The position numbers and the translations under genes are program-made. From positions 1 to 5,327 of the forward strand of contig JAIELM010000444.1 of NCBI GenBank assembly GCA_019752975.1: a stretch of DNA of 5,327 nt. Direction: 5' to 3'. This DNA comes from Undibacterium sp. GTDB lineage: Bacteria > Pseudomonadota > Gammaproteobacteria > Burkholderiales > Burkholderiaceae_D. The notes beneath the pieces are model-generated. The model worked only from the letters and a program-made list of their open reading frames with translations. It was not told the DNA's origin and searched no databases. Positions 1 through 5,327 of this stretch are shown here, piece after piece. How positions within the stretch are numbered: the first letter of the stretch is position 1; every line of letters starts with the position of its first letter.

Positions 1-51
1 AGTTACTGCAGCTTCTATCATGGGAAATGGGGGAAAGGAGTAGACCTACAT

Positions 52-57
52 TATAAT
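52..57 (+). promoter_or_regulatory. Candidate -10 box upstream of ilvA
   Basis: The sequence TATAAT is a perfect sigma-70 -10 hexamer lying 51 bases before the chosen ilvA start. Nothing resembling TTGACA lies 16-18 bases upstream; that stretch is G-rich (about 29-34). It could be a weak or activator-dependent promoter, or chance in an AT-rich patch. The frame of ilvA is open from base 1 through this site, but the residues encoded before position 109 do not look like IlvA, so I treat 1-108 as leader and upstream DNA. Confidence 0.25.
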
Positions 58-108
58 GTGCTAGATCCATTTATTGACTTGAGCTGTATTTTAAAAAGAA
101 TTCTATCC

Positions 109-1644
109 ATGTCCATCGACTATTTAAAGAAAATACTCACCGCACGCGTGTACGACGTCGCCATAGAAACCCCCTTGGAATTAGCACCTAATCTTTCCAT
201 TCGCATGGAAAATCGAATTCACTTCAAACGTGAAGATATGCAAAGCGTGTTTAGCTTTAAGCTGCGCGGTGCTTACAATAAAATCGCTCACCTTAGCCCC
301 GCACAGCTTAAGCGAGGCGTCATTTGTGCTTCGGCGGGCAACCATGCGCAAGGAGTGGCCTTAAGTGCCAAGCGTAAGGGATGCAAAGCCATTATCGTTA
401 TGCCCACGACCACACCTTTACTCAAAGTTAACGCGGTACGTCACCATGGCGGTGAAAATGTCGATATCGTCTTGCACGGTGAATCTTATTCGGACGCCTA
501 TAGCCATGCCTTAAGTTTAGAAAAAAAACACAAGCTCACTTTCGTTCATCCATTTGACGATCCCGATGTCATTGCCGGACAAGGTACTGTTGGCATGGAA
601 ATTTTGCGCCAACACGGTGGCCCCATTCATGCCATCTTTGTGGCCATCGGCGGTGGCGGTCTGATCTCTGGCGTGGCGGCCTATGTTAAAGCGGTGCGCC
701 CAGAAATCAAAATCATCGGCGTACAAAGTACCGACTCCGATGCAATGGCACGTAGCATCAAAGCAGGCAAGCGTTTGGCCTTGAACGATGTTGGCCTATT
801 TTGCGACGGTACCGCAGTCAAATTAGTTGGCGAAGAAACCTTTCGCTTAGCGCAATTGTATGTCGATGAAATCATCACCGTCGATACCGATGCCGTATGT
901 GCCGCAATCAAAGATGTATTTCAAGATACCCGTAGCATTTTAGAGCCGTCTGGCGCACTCGCCGTAGCAGGTTGCAAGGCCTATATAGAACGCTCACAAA
1001 AGAGCCAAAAACCACTCAAAAACGAAACCATGGTCACCATCGCTTGCGGTGCCAATATGAATTTTGATCGACTACGTTTCGTCGCCGAACGCGCCGAAGT
1101 AGGCGAGGCCAGAGAAGCGGTATTTGCGGTCACCATTCCCGAGGTGTTAGGAAGCTTTAAGCATTTTTGCGAACTGATAGGCGAACGTAATGTGACGGAA
1201 TTTAACTACCGTATCAGCGATAAAAATGCCGCGCATATTTTTGTTGGCTTACAAGTGCATAACCGTGAAGAGTCGGCAAAAATCGCTAAGCATTTCATCA
1301 AAAGCGGCTTTCCTACTTTAGATTTAACCGACGACGAGCTAGCCAAACTCCATATCCGCCACTTAGTCGGCGGTAAAAGCGATCTAGCTCAAAACGAACT
1401 CCTGTATCGCTTTGAATTTCCAGAACGCCCCGGTGCTTTGATGCGGTTTTTAAATAGCATGGCGCCGAACTGGAATATTAGTCTTTTTCACTATCGTAAT
1501 CATGGGGCCGACTATGGACGCACCTTGGTCGGCTTACAAGTACCGAAAAAAGAAATGAAGGCGTTTAAAGAATTTTTGAATGGATTGGGTTATCGCTATT
1601 GGGATGAAAGTGCTAACCTAGTGTATAAACTGTTTTTGGGTTGA
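109..1644 (+). CDS. ilvA: Threonine deaminase (threonine ammonia-lyase), biosynthetic long form
   Basis: A PLP enzyme that converts L-threonine to 2-oxobutanoate and ammonia in the cytoplasm, the committed step to isoleucine. Translated from ATG 109 it has 511 residues, close to the 514 of E. coli IlvA. The catalytic domain (about 1-325) shows KRED (40-43), SFKLRGAY with the PLP-binding lysine K51, the substrate loop SAGNHAQG (75-82) and the phosphate-binding GGGGL (181-185). The C-terminal part holds two ACT-like regulatory modules, about 334-405 (VTIPEVLGSF) and 430-505 (FEFPERPGAL...SLFHYRNHGADYG). That architecture marks the isoleucine-inhibited biosynthetic enzyme, not the short catabolic TdcB. 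ATG 109 was chosen because MSIDYLKKIL is the usual family N-terminus. An in-frame GTG at 58 would add 17 unfamiliar residues and lacks a well-spaced ribosome site. The ribosome site at 109 is itself weak (AAAAAGA at 94-100). Three residues (N117-D119) look inserted relative to E. coli. Confidence 0.96.
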   Translation: MSIDYLKKILTARVYDVAIETPLELAPNLSIRMENRIHFKREDMQSVFSFKLRGAYNKIAHLSPAQLKRGVICASAGNHAQGVALSAKRKGCKAIIVMPTTTPLLKVNAVRHHGGENVDIVLHGESYSDAYSHALSLEKKHKLTFVHPFDDPDVIAGQGTVGMEILRQHGGPIHAIFVAIGGGGLISGVAAYVKAVRPEIKIIGVQSTDSDAMARSIKAGKRLALNDVGLFCDGTAVKLVGEETFRLAQLYVDEIITVDTDAVCAAIKDVFQDTRSILEPSGALAVAGCKAYIERSQKSQKPLKNETMVTIACGANMNFDRLRFVAERAEVGEAREAVFAVTIPEVLGSFKHFCELIGERNVTEFNYRISDKNAAHIFVGLQVHNREESAKIAKHFIKSGFPTLDLTDDELAKLHIRHLVGGKSDLAQNELLYRFEFPERPGALMRFLNSMAPNWNISLFHYRNHGADYGRTLVGLQVPKKEMKAFKEFLNGLGYRYWDESANLVYKLFLG

Positions 1645-1656
1645 ATTTCGCAGTTG

Positions 1657-1676
1657 AATTCAAGAATTAATTTTTT
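1657..1676 (+). terminator. Possible weak terminator after ilvA
   Basis: Thirteen bases after the ilvA stop, AATTC (1657-1661) can pair with GAATT (1664-1668) across a 2-base gap, and a run of six T follows at 1671-1676. The stem is short and pure A/T apart from one G-C pair, and the loop is too tight to be comfortable. I give this little weight. The stronger stem-loop at 1702-1720 lacks a following T-run. Confidence 0.18.
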
Positions 1677-1680
1677 ATAT

Positions 1681-1760
1681 TAGGACTTACGCAAAATCGT
1701 GGGGTACGCTGTGCGTACCCTTGGCATTACCGACTGACGTTGCGAACCACGCTGCGTAAA
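1681..1760. repeat. Degenerate MITE-like element or palindromic repeat upstream of queF
   Basis: The left end TAGGACTTACGCAAAA (1681-1696) is identical, base for base, to both ends of the element at 2635-2767. Internally TTACGCA (1687-1693) plus CGTGG (1698-1702) are mirrored by CCACG (1747-1751) plus TGCGTAA (1753-1759), giving an imperfect outer inverted repeat around a central 8-bp hairpin. The expected right-hand terminus GTCCTA is missing. In its place the sequence runs AAATGACC and becomes the queF start codon. No flanking duplication is visible. The interior differs from the 133-bp element, so this is either a separate relative sharing the ends or a decayed, right-truncated copy. It carries no gene. 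Confidence 0.5.
1702..1720 (+). repeat. Strong stem-loop in the queF leader
   Basis: GGGTACGC (1702-1709) pairs perfectly with GCGTACCC (1713-1720) over a 3-base TGT loop, and a G-T wobble (1701/1721) can extend it. It lies in the middle of the repeat-like stretch upstream of queF. No T-run follows, so it is not a standard intrinsic terminator. It could block RNA decay, act at the DNA level as part of the mobile repeat, or influence queF translation about 40 bases downstream. Confidence 0.55.
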
Positions 1761-2627
1761 ATGACCATGAACACTTCCAGCAACAAACCGGAGCAATCCC
1801 AGCTAGGCAAAATCTCAGCCTATCAAACCCATTACGACCCATCACTGCTCTTCCCTATTCCACGTGCGGAAAAACGTGCTGAACTAGGATTGAAAATTGA
1901 AAACGGTATAGCAATCAATTTGCCTTTTTTTGGCATGGATTTTTGGAATGCCTATGAAGTGTCTTGGTTGAACCTACGTGGTAAGCCGCAAATTGCCATG
2001 TTGGCGGTGTATGCACCGTACGACACACCCAACATTATTGAATCCAAATCCTTCAAACTGTATCTCAACGCCTTTAACCAAACCAAGTTAGCAGGCATCG
2101 ATGCCCTACTCTCCTTATTACAAAGCGATTTATCACAAGGATTTGGTGCGCCAGTACAAGTGATCATCACGCCACTGGAGCAATTTTCCAAAGCGCAGTT
2201 TCAAGAATTAGATGGACTACTATTAGATCGTTTAGATATCGAGGTTGAACACTACACCCCCGAGCCAACATTACTCAAAGCTGATCATCACCTGCCAGCT
2301 GTCGAAGAAACCTTGGTCTCCCACTTATTAAAATCCAACTGTCTAGTCACAGGACAGCCAGACTGGGCCAGTATCCAGATCCATTATGTAGGCTCGCCGA
2401 TTGAGCAAGAAGGGCTATTGCGTTATCTTATTGGCTTTCGAGAACATAATGAATTTCATGAACAATGTGTGGAGCGTATCTTCACTGATATTATTCATTA
2501 CTGCAAACCACAGAAATTATCCGTATATGCGCGTTATACTAGACGCGGGGGATTGGATATCAACCCCTGGCGCAGCAATTTTACGACGGCGAAGATGCCG
2601 GCTAACTTACGCACCGCGAGGCAATAA
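1761..2627 (+). CDS. queF: NADPH-dependent 7-cyano-7-deazaguanine (preQ0) reductase, long-form QueF
   Basis: Reduces the nitrile of preQ0 to the aminomethyl group of preQ1 with two NADPH, in the cytosolic pathway to queuosine, the modified wobble base of GUN-anticodon tRNAs. The 288 residues from ATG 1761 fit the two-domain (YqcD/E. coli) type, which has 282 residues in E. coli. Visible motifs are [10 protein letters not shown] (E94-N103), [11 protein letters not shown] with the nucleophile C194 that forms the thioimide and the acid D201, [12 protein letters not shown], and the C-terminal [18 protein letters not shown] 1761 and ATG 1767 are both possible starts. A TTG at 1740 is also in frame, but residues encoded upstream belong to the repeat. 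Neither ATG has a recognisable Shine-Dalgarno. It lies 116 bp after ilvA on the same strand, and the two have no pathway in common. I saw no preQ1 riboswitch in the leader. Confidence 0.96.
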   Translation: MTMNTSSNKPEQSQLGKISAYQTHYDPSLLFPIPRAEKRAELGLKIENGIAINLPFFGMDFWNAYEVSWLNLRGKPQIAMLAVYAPYDTPNIIESKSFKLYLNAFNQTKLAGIDALLSLLQSDLSQGFGAPVQVIITPLEQFSKAQFQELDGLLLDRLDIEVEHYTPEPTLLKADHHLPAVEETLVSHLLKSNCLVTGQPDWASIQIHYVGSPIEQEGLLRYLIGFREHNEFHEQCVERIFTDIIHYCKPQKLSVYARYTRRGGLDINPWRSNFTTAKMPANLRTARQ

Positions 2628-2634
2628 AATTTAC

Positions 2635-2767
2635 TAGGACTTACGCAAAACAGACGCTAGTGTCGTTGTTGTCGCCTCGCCGTACAAATGTACTGTCTTC
2701 GGCGACACGCCCCCGACTAAAACATTCGAGGGCAGGCTCTAGCTAGCGCAATTTTGCGTAAGTCCTA
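2635..2767. mobile_element. 133-bp MITE-like element with perfect 16-bp terminal inverted repeats
   Basis: The left end TAGGACTTACGCAAAA (2635-2650) and right end TTTTGCGTAAGTCCTA (2752-2767) are exact reverse complements. Inside them CGCTAG (2655-2660) pairs with CTAGCG (2743-2748), TGTCGCC (2670-2676) with GGCGACA (2701-2707), and GTACA (2682-2686) with TGTAC (2689-2693), so a single strand could fold almost end to end. TTTAC sits immediately outside both ends (2630-2634 and 2768-2772), which looks like a 5-bp target duplication. A TA duplication with ends starting GGAC is the alternative reading. It has no coding capacity, so it would depend on a transposase elsewhere. It sits 8 bp after the queF stop and upstream of the c-di-GMP gene promoter. 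I cannot assign the parent insertion-sequence family. Confidence 0.8.
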
Positions 2768-2768
2768 T

Positions 2769-2806
2769 TTACAAAGTAACTTTATGTAAAAATTACAAAA
2801 TAACTT
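2769..2806 (+). repeat. Tandem AT-rich direct repeats, possible operator
   Basis: TTACAAAGTAACTT (2769-2782) and TTACAAAATAACTT (2793-2806) match at 13 of 14 positions, with starts 24 bp apart. The second copy touches the candidate -35 at 2805. Repeats of this kind at a promoter often bind a regulator in tandem, but an AT-rich coincidence is possible and I recognise no known binding site. The first copy begins inside the TTTAC duplicate flanking the 133-bp element. Confidence 0.4.
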
Positions 2807-2833
2807 GTTTACCATCCCGCTTTGAGTTATATT
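2805..2833 (+). promoter_or_regulatory. Candidate sigma-70 promoter for the GAF-PAS-GGDEF-EAL gene
   Basis: TTGTTT (2805-2810) and TATATT (2828-2833) are separated by exactly 17 bp. The -10 matches consensus at 5 of 6 positions and the -35 at 3 of 6. Transcription would start near 2840, leaving a leader of roughly 115 bases before the chosen start codon. The leader contains a small stem, GGGAT (2915-2919) with ATCCC (2927-2931). The inserted element ends 37 bp upstream of the -35, so it leaves the core promoter intact. Confidence 0.4.
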
Positions 2834-2944
2834 TACTGTAATTGAAAAGCATACGAATACGATACGTGAAAATTTTGGCTGAGAATACAAAATCATTTTA
2901 TTTGGGCGAAACACGGGATCTTTTACATCCCACGCACGCACTGC

Positions 2945-2949
2945 AAGGG
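2945..2949 (+). promoter_or_regulatory. Ribosome binding site deciding the start of the c-di-GMP gene
   Basis: AAGGG ends 6 bases before ATG 2956. The upstream in-frame alternatives TTG 2842 and GTG 2866 have no comparable site, and the residues they would add resemble no known domain. This supports ATG 2956; a GTG directly before it at 2953 is less likely. Confidence 0.55.
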
Positions 2950-2955
2950 TCTGTG

Positions 2956-5193
2956 ATGCATCGTAGTATGTATCAAGAGGCTTTGCATCATGAAAAAGAA
3001 ATTTTGGAAATGATTGCGCTCGACAATCCTCTTTCACAAATTTTGCAAGATGTCTGCGACCGCATGGAGCGCCTGCTCAATAATGGCTCTCTCTGCGCGA
3101 TTATGCTCTATGATCAATCCAGTAATAGTCTTAAACTCGCTGCAGCGCCATCGTTTGACGCTGAGTTTTTTCTGGCCATAGCGGAACTAGAAATTAAAAC
3201 CGGGTCTTGGAGCTGTGGCGCAGCGATCACCAACAATCGCATTCAGATCGTGGAAGATATTGATGCCAGTGCGCTTTGGGATAAATATCAGGCTATGCCA
3301 AGTCATTTTGGCATCAACTCATGCTGGTCAGTACCCATTAAAACCGCCTTCAATAGCCTGCTTGGCACAATCGATATTTATCATCACGATCATCGCAAAC
3401 CTTCAATCGATGAACAAACCTTGATCATCGATGCCATGCATGTGGTGGCCTTAGCAATCGATAAAAAAAACATGGAGCAGAGTTTAGCTACCAGTGAAGA
3501 ACGTTATCGCTCAGTGGTCAACAATCTTACCGAAGGTATCATGGTTATTGCCCCAGGCGGGCGCATTCTCACCTGCAACCCCAGCGCAAAACGCATACTA
3601 AAAATAGGAGAAATTGAAAAAGCTGGGCGTAGGCATCGTTACTTCAAGCGAATTTTTCGTGAGGACGGAAGTGCGATTGGGATTGGTGACGATCCCACTT
3701 CCAAAGTCTTTAAAACGGGTGAAGCCATCACCAATTTATCGATAGGCTTACAGCTACACGACAATACGGTAGCTTGGCTCTTGGTCAATGCCCAACCCAT
3801 CCGACAAAGACGTGACAACAACAAAATCGAAGCGGTACTCATTTCCTTCACCGACACCACAGAAGTCAGAGAAACCGAACGACAACTGCAATACATTGCA
3901 ACACACGATGCACTAACTGGACTACCCAATAGACACCAGCTACAACAGCGTCTTAGTGCCGCGTTGATGCACACTTATGAGCAAAAAGTGGCGGTGATTT
4001 TTTTAGATCTAGATCACTTCAAAAACGTCAATGACACTGCGGGTCACGCAGCTGGTGACGCACTGCTGTGCGATGTCGCTAAACGCTTAAGTTCCTGCAT
4101 TCGTGCTACCGATATGCTAGCTAGACTTGGCGGTGATGAGTTTGTGATTGTGGTAGAGGAATTTGCCAGCGCCTCTCATCTTAAAGACCTCGCCGAACGC
4201 ATCTTAAACAAGATGCGTGAACCTTTCATTATTGAAGAAAACCAATATCATCTAGGTACTTCCATTGGCATTAGTGTCTTTCCCCATGACGGTAATGATG
4301 GCCCCACGCTGTTGCGTTGCGCCGACTCAGCGATGTATTTAGCCAAAGAATTAGGTCGCAACAACTACCAATTTTTCACTTCTGATTTGATGATTCGGGC
4401 GCAGCAACGTTATTCCTTGGAGCGCAATTTACGTCGAGCCTTAGTAGAAAATGAATTTTTACTTTATTTTCAAGCGAAACTCAGTTTAAGTACAGGTCGC
4501 ATGGTCGGTGCAGAGGCATTGATTCGTTGGAAAATGCCCAACATCGACATCGTAGAACCTGATGAATTCATTCCCTATGCGGAAGAGATAGGCTTGATTT
4601 TACCGATAGGTCGCTGGGTATTAAGCAAAGCCTGCGAGCAAGCGCAAATCTGGCGTAAACAGTACCAGATGGACTTTAAAATCAGCGTCAACATCTCTCC
4701 CAAGCAATTTCAAGATCCTAATTTACCTCAATTCATTTCTAAGGTACTACTTGATACTGGATTGCCAGCACAAGCGTTGCAACTAGAGATCACCGAAGGT
4801 TTATTGATGGTAGAAGCAGATCACCTAAGTGCTGTTTTCAAAGCCATCAAAAGCTTAGGAATCAGTATTTCTTTAGATGATTTTGGGACCGGCTTCTCTT
4901 CTCTGTCCTACTTACAACGCTTCCCTATCGACAATCTCAAAATTGATCGTTCTTTTATTCGTGAAATTCCAGAAAATCAGGACTCTGTTATCCTCACTAA
5001 GGCCATCATCGCGATGGCCAGCGCCTTGGGTATGAGCGTCACGGCCGAAGGGGTAGAGAAACGCGAACAAATGGAGTTTTTGCACGATGCTGGATGTCAT
5101 GAAATTCAAGGTTACTACTTCAGCAAACCCTTGTGCATCGACGAGTTTGCCACGCTGTTACAGGAACACCAAATTACGCCAATTCGTTCTTAA
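2956..5193 (+). CDS. GAF-PAS-GGDEF-EAL cyclic-di-GMP turnover protein
   Basis: A 745-residue signalling protein without a signal peptide or membrane segment, so probably cytoplasmic. Domains in order are GAF (about 24-169, with the CGAA...NSCWSVPI pattern of this family), PAS (about 180-300, from SEERYRSVVNNL), GGDEF (from DALTGLPNR near 315) and EAL (from about 495 to the end). The diguanylate cyclase half has an intact GGDEF motif (392-396) and a product-inhibition I-site RxxD (R383, D386) at the proper spacing. The phosphodiesterase half keeps the residues needed for c-di-GMP hydrolysis: E520 of EAL, N579 (VNISPKQF), E611 (LEITE), D641-D642 (DDFGTG), K662 (LKIDRSF) and E698 (TAEGVE), then QGYYFSKP. 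By sequence both halves could be active. In such hybrids the phosphodiesterase often dominates, with the GGDEF domain sensing GTP, but the sequence cannot settle this. The GAF and PAS ligands are unknown. The spacing and promoter suggest it is transcribed alone. Confidence 0.93.
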   Translation: MHRSMYQEALHHEKEILEMIALDNPLSQILQDVCDRMERLLNNGSLCAIMLYDQSSNSLKLAAAPSFDAEFFLAIAELEIKTGSWSCGAAITNNRIQIVEDIDASALWDKYQAMPSHFGINSCWSVPIKTAFNSLLGTIDIYHHDHRKPSIDEQTLIIDAMHVVALAIDKKNMEQSLATSEERYRSVVNNLTEGIMVIAPGGRILTCNPSAKRILKIGEIEKAGRRHRYFKRIFREDGSAIGIGDDPTSKVFKTGEAITNLSIGLQLHDNTVAWLLVNAQPIRQRRDNNKIEAVLISFTDTTEVRETERQLQYIATHDALTGLPNRHQLQQRLSAALMHTYEQKVAVIFLDLDHFKNVNDTAGHAAGDALLCDVAKRLSSCIRATDMLARLGGDEFVIVVEEFASASHLKDLAERILNKMREPFIIEENQYHLGTSIGISVFPHDGNDGPTLLRCADSAMYLAKELGRNNYQFFTSDLMIRAQQRYSLERNLRRALVENEFLLYFQAKLSLSTGRMVGAEALIRWKMPNIDIVEPDEFIPYAEEIGLILPIGRWVLSKACEQAQIWRKQYQMDFKISVNISPKQFQDPNLPQFISKVLLDTGLPAQALQLEITEGLLMVEADHLSAVFKAIKSLGISISLDDFGTGFSSLSYLQRFPIDNLKIDRSFIREIPENQDSVILTKAIIAMASALGMSVTAEGVEKREQMEFLHDAGCHEIQGYYFSKPLCIDEFATLLQEHQITPIRS

Positions 5194-5203
5194 TCCAGAA
5201 GAA

Positions 5204-5233
5204 TTTACTGTATTGTGAAAACAAGCCTATAAT
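5204..5233 (+). promoter_or_regulatory. Candidate promoter for a gene beyond the right edge
   Basis: TATAAT (5228-5233) is a perfect -10 hexamer, and TTTACT (5204-5209) 18 bp upstream matches the -35 consensus at 4 of 6 positions. It begins 11 bp after the stop of the c-di-GMP gene and points right. A start near 5240 would give a leader of about 90 bases up to the AGGAG at the window end. Confidence 0.45.
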
Positions 5234-5327
5234 CTCATCCACGCTTTCTCAATCAACAAAAATAGAATCGCCGATAATTACAGGAACCCAGTGTGTGTTA
5301 GCGTGGCTCAAACGCTAGACATAGGAG
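5234..5327 (+). promoter_or_regulatory. Leader of a downstream gene, ending in a Shine-Dalgarno
   Basis: The window ends with AGGAG (5323-5327), a good Shine-Dalgarno that predicts a start codon a few bases outside. Within the leader AGCGTGG (5300-5306) can pair with CCACGCT (5239-5245), while the overlapping TAGCG (5299-5303) can instead pair with CGCTA (5313-5317) just before the ribosome site. The two pairings exclude each other. I recognise no known riboswitch consensus and see no coding region of its own here. The pairings are short and may be chance. Confidence 0.35.

Noticed and set aside
58..108. Extension of IlvA to GTG 58, or to the left edge, since the frame is open from base 1.
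   Set aside because: The extra residues do not resemble the family, the upstream GGAG at 37-40 is 17 bases from the GTG, and ATG 109 gives the expected N-terminus.
1654..1663. TTGAATTCAA palindrome after ilvA as an operator.
   Set aside because: It is a short A/T-rich palindrome downstream of a gene, with no promoter around it.
1702..1720. The 8-bp hairpin as the intrinsic terminator of ilvA.
   Set aside because: No T-run follows the stem, and the hairpin lies inside the repeat-like stretch.
1645..1760. Possible preQ1 riboswitch controlling queF.
   Set aside because: I could not find the preQ1-I stem with its A-rich tail or any other known preQ1 consensus. The structure present is explained by the repeat element.
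2605..2613. ACTTACGCA near the 3' end of queF matches nine bases of the mobile-element end.
   Set aside because: It encodes part of a plausible QueF C-terminus, and the match does not extend on either side. Most likely coincidence.
2842..2955. Upstream start (TTG 2842 or GTG 2866) for the c-di-GMP protein.
   Set aside because: There is no ribosome site at either codon, the 38 extra residues match no domain, and ATG 2956 has a well-placed AAGGG.

Overview
The window looks like part of a betaproteobacterial chromosome, most likely order Burkholderiales. The proteins have the length and motifs of the long, two-regulatory-domain threonine deaminase and of the long, E. coli-type QueF, and base composition is moderate with many AT-rich codons. 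The taxonomic placement rests on remembered family resemblance and not on a search. All three genes read rightwards.

Layout: ilvA (109-1644) encodes biosynthetic threonine deaminase, the first step to isoleucine. About 116 bp follow that hold a 16-nt repeat and a strong stem-loop. Next is queF (1761-2627), the NADPH-dependent preQ0 reductase of queuosine tRNA modification. Eight bases after the queF stop lies a compact 133-bp non-coding element (2635-2767) with perfect 16-bp inverted ends, a MITE-like insertion. Beyond it come an AT-rich promoter region with tandem 14-bp repeats and then a large GAF-PAS-GGDEF-EAL cyclic-di-GMP protein (2956-5193). The last 134 bp hold a candidate promoter, a leader with alternative stems and a Shine-Dalgarno sequence (AGGAG) as the final five bases, so another rightward gene should begin just outside the window.

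The three genes do not form a functional pathway. ilvA and queF are housekeeping metabolic genes, and the c-di-GMP protein is a signalling gene that probably has its own promoter. The least ordinary part is the intergenic DNA. The same 16-nt end sequence occurs three times: alone before queF, and as the two inverted ends of the element after queF. The 133-bp element is flanked by TTTAC on both sides. Removing it with one TTTAC copy on paper rebuilds an 18/20-identical, 24-bp-period tandem repeat in front of the c-di-GMP gene. I saw no CRISPR array, tRNA, rRNA, transposase gene, defence system or novel multigene system.
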